A DNA stretch of 64,000 nucleotides from Methylotenera sp965234545. Lineage in GTDB: Bacteria > Pseudomonadota > Gammaproteobacteria > Burkholderiales > Methylophilaceae. The stretch is taken from the NCBI GenBank assembly GCA_965234545.1, contig OZ248348.1:682001-746000 (forward strand), in the 5' to 3' direction. Position 1 is the stretch's first letter, and every line of letters begins with the position of its first letter. The position numbers and the translations under genes were made by a program. The notes under the pieces were generated by a model, which ran no database searches, was not told the DNA's origin, and worked only from the letters and a program-made list of their open reading frames with translations. Below are positions 1-7,970 of this stretch, piece after piece.

Positions 1-2555
1 TCACCAGGCTGCAAGTGCTGTACCCAGATGAAGCCTTACGTCAGGCTAAAGCCCCAGAATACGAAGCGCGTTTGGATTTTGAAACCCAGGTGATTAACCA
101 GATGGGGTTTGCCGGCTACTTTCTCATTGTTGCCGACTTTATCAATTGGGCCAAAAACAACGGCGTGCCGGTGGGCCCGGGTCGGGGCTCGGGTGCGGGC
201 TCGGTGGTAGCCTACAGCTTAGGCATTACCGATTTGGATCCATTGGAATACAAGCTGCTGTTTGAGCGTTTCTTGAATCCGGACCGGGTGTCCATGCCCG
301 ACTTCGATATCGATTTTTGCCAAGAGGGTCGCGACAGGGTCATTGATTACGTGAAGCAAAAATACGGGCTGGATGCCGTGTCGCAAATTGCCACCTTCGG
401 TACCATGGCTGCCAAAGCCGTGGTGCGTGACGTGGGTCGGGTGTTGGACTTGCCCTTCGGTTTTGTCGATGGCATCAGCAAGCTGATCCCTCTGGAATTG
501 GGTATCACCTTATCCGACGCCCTGGAAAAAGAACCGCAGCTGGCCGAGCGCCGTGAAAAAGAAGAGGAATTGCAGGAACTGCTGGAATTGGCCTTGCGCT
601 TAGAAGGCCTGGTGCGCAATGTCGGCATGCATGCCGGTGGCGTGTTGATTTCACCGGGCAAAATTTCCGATTTCTCGCCTATTTATTGCCAAGCCGATGG
701 CGGCAGTTTGGTCAGCCAATACGACAAAGACGACGTGGAAGCGGTGGGCTTAGTTAAGTTCGACTTCTTGGGTTTGCGCACCTTAACCATATTGGAATTG
801 GCCCTGCTTAATGCCAATAAGCAGCGCGCCTTAGAAGGCTTGCCGCCACTGTCTTTTGCCACTTTGCCTATAGACGATAAAGCCACCTTCCATTTATTAA
901 AAACCGCCAACACCACGGCGGTGTTTCAGCTTGAGTCGCGCGGCATGAAAGACATGCTCAAGCAAGCCATGCCGGATTGCTTTGAGGACATCATCGCCTT
1001 GGTGGCCTTGTATAGGCCGGGGCCTATGGATTTGATCCCAGATTATTGCCGGCGTAAGCACGGTAAGCAGCGCGTGGAATACCCGCACCCATTGACCGAG
1101 TCGATTTTGAAGGAGACTTACGGCATTGCCGTTTACCAAGAGCAGGTGATGCAAATCGCCCAGGTAGTGGCCGGCTACAGCTTAGGTGGCGCCGATTTAT
1201 TACGTCGCGCCATGGGTAAAAAGAAACAAGAGGAAATGGACGCGCAGCGTAAAACCTTTGTTGAAGGCGCGGTCAAAAACAACATGACCGAGCGCCAAGC
1301 GACCGAGTTATTCGATTTGCTGGAAAAATTTGCTGGCTATGGCTTTAATAAATCGCATGCCGCGGCCTACGCTTTGGTGGCCTACCAAACGGCCTATTTA
1401 AAAGCGCATTACCCGGCGGCCTTTTTGGCCTCGACCTTGTCGGCCGACATGAACAACACCGACAGCGTGCACACCTTTTACGACGATTGCGGGCCCAATC
1501 AAATTGAGGTGTTGCCGCCCGATGTCAATCGCAGTGATTTTAAATTCACCCCCATAGACAAACAGCAAATTTTATATGGCTTGGGCGCAGTTAAGGGCAC
1601 GGGCTTGGCGGCCATAGAAGTGATCATGCAAGCGCGTGAATCAGACGGCCCATTTAAGGATTTGTTTGATTTTTGCAATCGCTTGGATTTGCGTAAGGTC
1701 AATCGCCGCGTGGTGGAATCGCTAATACGCGCGGGCGCGTTTGATAGTTTGAGCCCGGATCCAGCCCAGCCTAATCGCAACGCCTTGCTGGCAGGAGTGG
1801 CCACGGCCATGGCCGCCGCCGAACAAAACAGCGCTAACCGTCAACAAAATAGCTTGTTTGGGGAAGCGGCCGATAACGAGGTCAATGTCTTGCCCAATGT
1901 GCCGGCCTGGTCTGAGCAGCAGCGCTTATTGGAAGAAAAAGCCGCTTTGGGTTTTTATTTCAGCGGCCACCCGTATGCAGCCTATCAAAAAGACTTGGGG
2001 CAATTTATTAGCAGCAGCTTGGCCAATTTAAGCCCGAAAGAGCAGCCGCAATTGTTGGCTGGCATAGTCTCTGGCATACGCGTGCGCATGACCGGTAGAG
2101 GCAAAATGGCCATCGTTGGTTTGGACGATGGTACGACGCGGATTGAAGTGGTGGTGGGCAGCGAGCTGTTAGCCCAGCATCAGGGCTTATTGAAAGACGA
2201 CCAATTGATTATCGTCGAAGGGCGCGTTAGCCACGATGAGTTTTCCGGTGGCTTGCGCGTGAACGCCAGAAAGCTGCACGATTTGTCCGGCTTGCGTAAC
2301 AGCCGCGCCAGCTTTTTAAAGATTTCTTGTAACGGTCAAGCCGATGCGGAAAAACTCAAAGCCCTGTTGCAGCCGTATCGCAAAAATGCCTCGGACGAGC
2401 AGCGCGGTTGCGCGGTTAAAGTGGCTTACCACAACCATACTGGCCAGGTGGAACTGATGCTGGGCAATGATTGGCGGGTGGACTTAGCGGAGAGTTTGAT
2501 TGCCGATTTAAGCTTGTGGTTAAGCCGTGATAATGTAAAAATCCTATATAATTAG
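1..2555 (+). CDS. dnaE: DNA polymerase III subunit alpha (5' truncated by window)
   Basis: Catalytic alpha subunit of the replicative DNA polymerase III holoenzyme. The reading frame is open from the left edge (first full codon at base 3), so the N-terminal PHP domain and the true start lie outside; about 850 C-terminal residues are seen. Visible are GPGRGSGAGS and PDFDIDF, which carries the palm-domain catalytic aspartates, then RGMKD with the third catalytic Asp as known for E. coli DnaE, and KSHAAAYALVAYQTAYLK of the finger/beta-binding region. An OB-fold-like segment (around MTGRGKMAIVGLDDG) lies near the C-terminus. It is followed by accA after 50 bp, a common betaproteobacterial order. 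Identification is secure. Confidence 0.97.
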   Translation, partial: TRLQVLYPDEALRQAKAPEYEARLDFETQVINQMGFAGYFLIVADFINWAKNNGVPVGPGRGSGAGSVVAYSLGITDLDPLEYKLLFERFLNPDRVSMPDFDIDFCQEGRDRVIDYVKQKYGLDAVSQIATFGTMAAKAVVRDVGRVLDLPFGFVDGISKLIPLELGITLSDALEKEPQLAERREKEEELQELLELALRLEGLVRNVGMHAGGVLISPGKISDFSPIYCQADGGSLVSQYDKDDVEAVGLVKFDFLGLRTLTILELALLNANKQRALEGLPPLSFATLPIDDKATFHLLKTANTTAVFQLESRGMKDMLKQAMPDCFEDIIALVALYRPGPMDLIPDYCRRKHGKQRVEYPHPLTESILKETYGIAVYQEQVMQIAQVVAGYSLGGADLLRRAMGKKKQEEMDAQRKTFVEGAVKNNMTERQATELFDLLEKFAGYGFNKSHAAAYALVAYQTAYLKAHYPAAFLASTLSADMNNTDSVHTFYDDCGPNQIEVLPPDVNRSDFKFTPIDKQQILYGLGAVKGTGLAAIEVIMQARESDGPFKDLFDFCNRLDLRKVNRRVVESLIRAGAFDSLSPDPAQPNRNALLAGVATAMAAAEQNSANRQQNSLFGEAADNEVNVLPNVPAWSEQQRLLEEKAALGFYFSGHPYAAYQKDLGQFISSSLANLSPKEQPQLLAGIVSGIRVRMTGRGKMAIVGLDDGTTRIEVVVGSELLAQHQGLLKDDQLIIVEGRVSHDEFSGGLRVNARKLHDLSGLRNSRASFLKISCNGQADAEKLKALLQPYRKNASDEQRGCAVKVAYHNHTGQVELMLGNDWRVDLAESLIADLSLWLSRDNVKILYN

Positions 2556-2605
2556 CCCGCTGCTGCCAAGCAGGGTTTAAACCTTTAAATTGTAGAGTCA
2601 AGCAC

Positions 2606-3601
2606 ATGAAAATTAGTTACTTGGATTTTGAACAACCGATTGCTGAGTTAGAAAGCCAGATTGAAGGCTTGCAAGCCGCGCATGATGCCAACGATGCATT
2701 GGATATCTCTAAAGAATTAACCGCACTGGAAAAGAAGAATAAAAAGCTGTCGGAAGACATCTACGGTAATTTAAATGCTTGGCAAATTTCGCAGTTGGCT
2801 CGTCATTCGCAACGCCCTTACACCCTGGATTACATACAAGCCATCTTTACCGATTTTGAGGAGCTGCACGGTGACCGCGCCTTTGCCGATGATCCGGCTA
2901 TTGTTGGCGGTATCGCTAGGTTAGATGGCCAACCGGTGATGGTCATCGGCCACCAAAAAGGCCGTGACGTGAAAGAGCGTCAATACCGCAACTTCGGTAT
3001 GCCGCGTCCTGAAGGCTACCGCAAAGCCTTGCGCTTATTCCGTTTAGCCGAAAAATTTGGCATCCCAATCATTACCCTGATCGATACCCCGGGCGCATAC
3101 CCTGGCATAGGCGCGGAAGAGCGCGGTCAATCCGAAGCCATTGCACGCAATTTATACGTCATGGCCGAATTGGAAACGCCCATCATAGGCGTCATCATAG
3201 GCGAGGGCGGTTCGGGTGGTGCGCTGGCATTGGGCGTGGTTGATCAATTGCTCATGTTGCAATACGGCGTCTACTCGGTGATTTCCCCGGAAGGCTGCGC
3301 CTCCATCTTATACAAAAGTGCAGACAAAGCGCCGGTGGCAGCTGAGTCCTTGGCCATTACCGCTGAACGCTTGCAAGGCTTGGGCCTAATAGACCGCATC
3401 ATCCCTGAACCTTTAGGTGGCTCGCACCGCGCACCAGAAGTAGTGATGGAAAACCTACGCGTGGCACTTAAAGAAGAATTGACTAAGCTAAAAACCAAAT
3501 CCATTAAGGCTTTGTTGGTTAGACGTTACGAGCGCCTGATGAGCTACGGTCAATACAAAGAAGTGGCTGAGCGTAAACCCCGCATCAGCGTCAAGCTGTA
3601 A
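2606..3601 (+). CDS. accA: Acetyl-CoA carboxylase carboxyltransferase subunit alpha
   Basis: Alpha half of the carboxyltransferase that moves the carboxyl group from biotin-BCCP to acetyl-CoA, giving malonyl-CoA, the first committed step of fatty acid synthesis in the cytoplasm. The 331 residues match the usual family length (about 320). An N-terminal helical part with ELESQIEGLQ and the crotonase-fold core with GHQKGRDVKERQYRNFGMP, DTPGAYPGIGAEERGQ and GEGGSGGALALGVVDQLLML are all typical. The ATG at 2606 begins the conserved N-terminus. It sits between dnaE and tilS on the same strand. The beta subunit (accD) is not in this window, as is usual in proteobacteria. Confidence 0.97.
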   Translation: MKISYLDFEQPIAELESQIEGLQAAHDANDALDISKELTALEKKNKKLSEDIYGNLNAWQISQLARHSQRPYTLDYIQAIFTDFEELHGDRAFADDPAIVGGIARLDGQPVMVIGHQKGRDVKERQYRNFGMPRPEGYRKALRLFRLAEKFGIPIITLIDTPGAYPGIGAEERGQSEAIARNLYVMAELETPIIGVIIGEGGSGGALALGVVDQLLMLQYGVYSVISPEGCASILYKSADKAPVAAESLAITAERLQGLGLIDRIIPEPLGGSHRAPEVVMENLRVALKEELTKLKTKSIKALLVRRYERLMSYGQYKEVAERKPRISVKL

Positions 3602-3667
3602 GCGGCCGAACGTCAGTCATCTAAGCACTGCGCTTCATCCCATATTGATGGCGTTTCTGCCACCTCC

Positions 3668-4978
3668 ATGCAAACCAATCTGCAGCAATTTTTAAGCCAG
3701 CACACCAAGCCCAATCAACGCCTGTTATTGGGTTTAAGTGGCGGCTTGGATTCCTGCGTCTTGTTGCACCTATTGGCGCAGGCGAGAGCCGCCATGCCAT
3801 TTGATTTGCAGGCCATGCACGTGCACCACGGCATCAGTCCCAATGCCGACAGTTGGGCCGCTTTTTGCCAAGCGCAATGCGCCGCCTTAAATGTGCCTTT
3901 GACCATCGTTAAGGTGCAATTGGATGAGCAAAGTAAATTAGGCCTAGAAGGCCAAGCTCGGCAGTTGCGCTACGATGCCTTATTTAATAATGCGCTGCAG
4001 GCGAATTTTGTGCTCAGTGCCCACCACCAAGACGATCAAGCTGAAACCTTATTGCTGCAGCTGTTTCGCGGCGCAGGCTTAAAGGGCTTGGCCAGCATGG
4101 CAGCAGCCGATGAGCGTAGGCGCTTATTACGGCCGCTATTAAATGTCCCGCGCAGCAGTCTGGAAGCCTATGCCAAGCAGCATGGTTTAAGTTGGTGTGA
4201 AGACGAGAGCAACAGCAATACCCAATACGAGCGCAACTTTATTCGTCATGATGTCTTGCCGCTCTTAAGCGCCCGCAATCCGGCTGTTAAACAAGCCTTG
4301 GCAAGAACGGCAGCGCACGCGGCTGAGGCGAGTGATTTGCTTAATGATTTAGCGGCGTTGGATGCGGCGCACTTGTTGGCAAACAACGGTTTATGCACAC
4401 AAGGCTTGGCGGCGTTGGATGCGGCTAGGGCAAAAAATGCCATGCGTTGGTGGTTAGCTAAGCAAGAGGTCAGCATGCCCAGCGCCGATGCCTTGAGTGA
4501 GATGCATCAGCAGTTAATGACGGCTAAAGCCGATGCCAATATAGACATCACGCTGCAACTTAAAAACCAGCAGGCGATTAAGCTCAAGCGCTATCAACAG
4601 CGTGCTTACTTGGTTAAGCCGGCCGTGACCGCCAGCTTTGATTTGGTTTGGAACGGAGAAGCGCAGTTAGATTTACCTAACGGCGGTAAGCTGCTGTTTA
4701 GCCAAGTGCAGGGCAGCGGCTTGGCGCTCAAATTGGGCATGAGCAAATTGCGCATCAGCCAGCGCAATGGTGGGGAAAGCTTTAAGCCTAATGTGCTTAG
4801 GCCAACCCGCACCCTCAAGCACTTATTACAAGAAGCCAATATGCCGCCATGGCAACGCGAAAACCTACCCTTGGTTTACTGGCAAGATACGCTGGCTTAC
4901 GTCCCCGGCATAGGCATCAGTCATGAGTTGCAAGCCGCACCGCACGAAGACGGCCTGCAGATAGATTGGCAGCCCTAG
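3668..4978 (+). CDS. tilS: tRNA(Ile)-lysidine synthase
   Basis: Attaches lysine to C34 of the CAU-anticodon tRNA-Ile to make lysidine, so that AUA is read as isoleucine. The N-terminal PP-loop ATPase motif SGGLDS lies at about residues 23-28, followed by MHVHHGISPNAD and HHQDDQAETLLLQLFRGAG, the TilS signature. The length (436 residues) agrees with the long proteobacterial form that has C-terminal substrate-binding domains. The segment LAALDAA occurs twice about 20 residues apart and is encoded by a short direct repeat; I attach no function to it. It is the last gene of the dnaE-accA-tilS run and is followed by a repeat element. Confidence 0.95.
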   Translation: MQTNLQQFLSQHTKPNQRLLLGLSGGLDSCVLLHLLAQARAAMPFDLQAMHVHHGISPNADSWAAFCQAQCAALNVPLTIVKVQLDEQSKLGLEGQARQLRYDALFNNALQANFVLSAHHQDDQAETLLLQLFRGAGLKGLASMAAADERRRLLRPLLNVPRSSLEAYAKQHGLSWCEDESNSNTQYERNFIRHDVLPLLSARNPAVKQALARTAAHAAEASDLLNDLAALDAAHLLANNGLCTQGLAALDAARAKNAMRWWLAKQEVSMPSADALSEMHQQLMTAKADANIDITLQLKNQQAIKLKRYQQRAYLVKPAVTASFDLVWNGEAQLDLPNGGKLLFSQVQGSGLALKLGMSKLRISQRNGGESFKPNVLRPTRTLKHLLQEANMPPWQRENLPLVYWQDTLAYVPGIGISHELQAAPHEDGLQIDWQP

Positions 4979-5004
4979 AGACAAGCCTATTCACATGTAA
5001 ATCT

Positions 5005-5128
5005 TCACCACAGAGACACAGAGGCGCAGAGAAGATCAAAAACCTAGTTTAATCTTAGTTTTTTCATGGCGCCTAACCCGCGCCAGAGTAGTAGAGGGGT
5101 TCTCAGTGACTCCGTGTCTCTGTGGTGA
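5005..5128. repeat. Dispersed inverted-repeat element, copy 1
   Basis: The left end at 5005-5033 begins TCACCACAGAGACACAGAGG. The right end at 5110-5128 reads CTCCGTGTCTCTGTGGTGA, the near reverse complement of the left end. The centre (about 75 bp) is not shared with other copies. The same termini recur at 9402-9550 and 15275-15403, with a lone left end at 10882-10910. No ORF is inside. It is intergenic, just after tilS, and may act as a transcript-end hairpin. Confidence 0.8.
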
Positions 5129-5152
5129 GGTGTTTTTTATTTCCGAATTGTT

Positions 5153-5213
5153 TTGGTTGTTTACAACCAAATATTGGTTGTAAACAACCAATAAATTGGC
5201 TATATTTAACCAA
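5153..5213 (+). promoter_or_regulatory. Three phased palindromic activator/operator sites
   Basis: Site 1 (5153-5170) is TTGGTTGT-TT-ACAACCAA and site 2 (5174-5191) is TTGGTTGT-AA-ACAACCAA, both with perfect 8-bp arms. Site 3 (5196-5213) is a degenerate version, TTGG-N10-ACCAA. Starts are 21 and 22 bp apart, about two helical turns, so dimers would line up on one DNA face. Their centres lie about 130-170 bp before the transcription start predicted from the sigma-54 element, the usual place for enhancers of NtrC-type activators. Binding by the regulator at 7971-9386 is inferred. Confidence 0.65.
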
Positions 5214-5250
5214 TTTTTACACTTTCTTATATTTTAAAAAATTTATAAAA

Positions 5251-5271
5251 TTAACTAAATTTTTTAGTTAA
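5251..5271. promoter_or_regulatory. AT-rich palindrome between enhancer sites and promoter
   Basis: TTAACTAAA-TTT-TTTAGTTAA has perfect 9-bp arms. It lies in a very AT-rich stretch (about 5214-5300) between the phased palindromes and the sigma-54 promoter. It could be an extra operator or a bend region. In DNA this AT-rich a chance palindrome is quite possible. Confidence 0.35.
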
Positions 5272-5306
5272 TTGATTTTATTGTTAATTTTAATTATTTT
5301 TAGGTT

Positions 5307-5325
5307 TTGGAACGCTTATTGCTTT
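5307..5325 (+). promoter_or_regulatory. Sigma-54 (RpoN) promoter of the TonB receptor gene
   Basis: TTGGAACG-CTTA-TTGCTTT matches the RpoN consensus TGGCACG-N4-TTGCW except for one base (A for C). GG at 5309-5310 and GC at 5321-5322 are separated by exactly 10 bp, the invariant -24/-12 spacing. The predicted start is near 5333. The coding start is at 5362, with AGGA at 5352-5355 as ribosome binding site. Confidence 0.75.
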
Positions 5326-5361
5326 TATTGGCACGTTACACATTAAAACCTAGGACCTTTC

Positions 5362-7878
5362 ATGAAAAAAGCATTGCAACCAAAATTAATCGTAGTGGCG
5401 ATTTTAGCCGCTTACGCCATGCCGCATGCCGCATGGGCAGCCAATAAAGCCGAAGCCTTGGAGCTGGGTAAAGTTGAAGTGGTCAGCACCACGCCACTGG
5501 CTGGCATGGGTGTGCCCGTTGAACAGGTGCCATCCAATGTGCAAGTGGTTAAAGGCAGCGACATCCAAAATCAACAAAGCTTAGGCGTTGCTGATTTTAT
5601 GAACCAGAATTTATCCGGTGTGAACATCAATGAAGCGCAAAACAACCCATACCAACCGGATGTGAATTTCCGTGGTTTCACGGCCTCACCGTTAGTCGGC
5701 ACCCCACAGGGTTTGTCTGTTTATCAAGATGGCGTGCGCATTAACGAGCCATTCGGTGACACGGTTAACTGGGACTTGATTCCACAAAATGCCATTTCTA
5801 GCATGACCTTAATGCCGGGATCCAATCCATTGTTTGGTTTGAATACCTTGGGCGGCGCTTTGTCCGTGCAAACTAAAAGTGGCGAGCATTACCCAGGTGG
5901 CGGTTTGCAAGTCTTGGGCGGTTCATTTGGCCGTTGGGCAGTGGAAGGCGAGTACGGCGGTAAAACCGCCGATGGCGTTAGCTACTTCTTTGCCGGTAAC
6001 AAGTTTGAAGAGAACGGCTGGCGCGATGCGTCTCCGTCCGATGTATTACAAGGCTTCGCTAAATTGGGTTGGAGCAATGAAAAAACCGATGTGGACATTA
6101 GCTTTTCAGGGGCCGACACCGATTTAACTGGTAACGGCTACCAAGCACAAACCCTAATGAACACTTTTGGTTACGATTCTATTTATACCAAGCCGGACAA
6201 CACGCAAAACCAATTGGCTTTTGTTAACAGCAAGGTGAGTCATTGGTTATCCGATGAGTTTTTGCTGACGACCAATGCGTATTACCGCCACAATAAAACC
6301 AAAACCTTGAATGGCGATACCAACGATGAGTACGAAGCATTGTGGGATGCCTGCGATGGTCTTGGTTTATCGTGTAATAACTTATACTCACAAGGTGTTA
6401 ATAATCGCAGCAACACCTCAAACAAGGGTTACGGTGGTACGTTGCAATTAAGTTGGGTGACGGATAAAAACTTGCTAATTACCGGTGCCAGTGTCGATTA
6501 CGGCCGCACGCATTTCACGCAAACCGAACAAGCAACAACTGCCGGTATGACACAGTTTGATGCAGCACGCGGCTTAATTAATTTAGATTCAACCATTGGT
6601 ACCGAGAATGATTTAAACGGCCGCAGTAAAACATACAGCCTGTTTGGCACAGACACCTTTAATCTGACACCAAAATTGGCATTCACGGCATCTGGTCGCT
6701 ATAACTACACTAATGTTAATCTGGTGGATAACTGGTATTTAGGGGGGCATAAAGAGGCGACTTGTATTCAAAATACCGATGGAAGTGTTGTGGATTGCGG
6801 CGGAACAGGCGGTTTAACTGCTGGTGCAGGGCAAACTTTGGTCAGTACAGCGGGCGGTAACGCCGGTGGCAATCATACATTTAAACGCTTCAACCCAGCC
6901 GTAGGTGTGGCGTATGCTTTCACCCCTGAACTTAATACTTATGCGGGCTATAACGAAGGCAGTCGCGCACCTAGCCCAATTGAAACCGGTTGTGCTGATC
7001 CATTGCACCCGTGCTTGTTACCGAACGCTATGGCTGGTGACCCACCCTTACAACAAGTGGTAACCAAAACCTTCGAAAGTGGCTTCCGCGGTAAATTAGG
7101 TGCCGATACGCGTTGGTCTTTAGGTGCTTACCGTGCCGTTAACCACAACGACTTGCAATTTATAGCATCAAGCAGCACCGGGGCGGGATACTTTGACAAC
7201 GTGGGTAAAACCCGTCGACAAGGTTTGGATTTAGCCCTGAATGGCAGGACTGGCAACTTCAGTTGGGCAGCTGGGTACAGCTTGGTTGATGCTACCTATC
7301 AAGACACCTTCAATCTTGTGTCGCAGGCAAACTCTTCAAGGCGTAATGGAGAAATAACTGTAACTAAAGGCGACAAAATGACAGGCATTGCTAAGCATCA
7401 ATTTAAATTGCGCACGCAGTGGCAAGCCACACCAAACTGGAGCATAGGTACCACAGGCGTGGCATTCTCTGATCAATATGCCCGTGGTAACGAAAATAAC
7501 CAGCATGTCGCGATGACATCGGTTGAGCAATCTGCAGCAACTGGGGGTGTTGATACTAATGCTTATAATGGTTCAGGCAAGTTGAAGGGGTATGCCATTT
7601 TTAATCTTGATAGCCGTTATAACTTCAATGCCAGCGGTTGGCAGTTATTTGCTAAAGTGAATAACGTGTTTGATCGCAAGTATTACAGTAGCGGCTTGTT
7701 GGGTGAAAATGCATTTAATGGAACAGCTGGTGATGGTGTAGGTAGTGAATACTCAACTAATGCCGGATCTAAGAAAGAAATGTTCCTAGCCCCAGGCGCA
7801 CCGCGTGCGGCATGGGTAGGTTTGCGTTACGACTTCGGCAAGCCTAAAGGCATCGCCGCCGCTGTGGATGCAGATTAA
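5362..7878 (+). CDS. TonB-dependent outer membrane receptor
   Basis: Outer-membrane gated channel expected to import a scarce ligand (siderophore, metal chelate, cobalamin or other) using TonB/ExbBD energy. A signal peptide ending near AAWA (about residue 26) is followed by a plug domain (about 40-170: PVEQVPSNVQVVKGSDI, NFRGFTASP, YQDGVRINEPFGDTVNWDLIP) and a 22-strand-type barrel. The last strand, AAWVGLRYDF, is followed by a tail of about 12 residues, unusual because such barrels often end at the aromatic residue. The gene is monocistronic: a sigma-54 promoter with phased sites lies upstream and a terminator downstream, and a sigma-54 activator gene is next. The substrate cannot be read from the sequence. 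Confidence 0.93.
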   Translation: MKKALQPKLIVVAILAAYAMPHAAWAANKAEALELGKVEVVSTTPLAGMGVPVEQVPSNVQVVKGSDIQNQQSLGVADFMNQNLSGVNINEAQNNPYQPDVNFRGFTASPLVGTPQGLSVYQDGVRINEPFGDTVNWDLIPQNAISSMTLMPGSNPLFGLNTLGGALSVQTKSGEHYPGGGLQVLGGSFGRWAVEGEYGGKTADGVSYFFAGNKFEENGWRDASPSDVLQGFAKLGWSNEKTDVDISFSGADTDLTGNGYQAQTLMNTFGYDSIYTKPDNTQNQLAFVNSKVSHWLSDEFLLTTNAYYRHNKTKTLNGDTNDEYEALWDACDGLGLSCNNLYSQGVNNRSNTSNKGYGGTLQLSWVTDKNLLITGASVDYGRTHFTQTEQATTAGMTQFDAARGLINLDSTIGTENDLNGRSKTYSLFGTDTFNLTPKLAFTASGRYNYTNVNLVDNWYLGGHKEATCIQNTDGSVVDCGGTGGLTAGAGQTLVSTAGGNAGGNHTFKRFNPAVGVAYAFTPELNTYAGYNEGSRAPSPIETGCADPLHPCLLPNAMAGDPPLQQVVTKTFESGFRGKLGADTRWSLGAYRAVNHNDLQFIASSSTGAGYFDNVGKTRRQGLDLALNGRTGNFSWAAGYSLVDATYQDTFNLVSQANSSRRNGEITVTKGDKMTGIAKHQFKLRTQWQATPNWSIGTTGVAFSDQYARGNENNQHVAMTSVEQSAATGGVDTNAYNGSGKLKGYAIFNLDSRYNFNASGWQLFAKVNNVFDRKYYSSGLLGENAFNGTAGDGVGSEYSTNAGSKKEMFLAPGAPRAAWVGLRYDFGKPKGIAAAVDAD

Positions 7879-7893
7879 GTTGTAGACTGAAAC

Positions 7894-7920
7894 AAAAATG
7901 CCGACTTAGTCGGCATTTTT
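7894..7920. terminator. Bidirectional-looking intrinsic terminator
   Basis: AAAAATGCCGAC-TTA-GTCGGCATTTTT has perfect arms and a T-run, 15 bp after the TonB receptor stop. It separates that gene from the downstream response regulator. Confidence 0.9.
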
Positions 7921-7970
7921 GTTTATAGTGGATTTATTGATAGCAACATAATTAAAACAGGAAAACAGGA

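Noticed and set aside
4345..4425. Direct repeat within tilS encoding LAALDAA twice
   Set aside because: Short, in frame and within an Ala/Leu-rich helical region; most likely coincidence or a minor internal duplication without function.
5153..5213. Possible mini CRISPR array (three similar palindromic repeats)
   Set aside because: The gaps between repeats are only 3-4 bp, there is no cas gene, and the spacing by helical turns fits protein-binding sites better.
5328..5345. Second sigma-54-like TGGCACG at 5329-5335
   Set aside because: No GC follows at the required 10-bp spacing; the element at 5307-5325 has the exact geometry.
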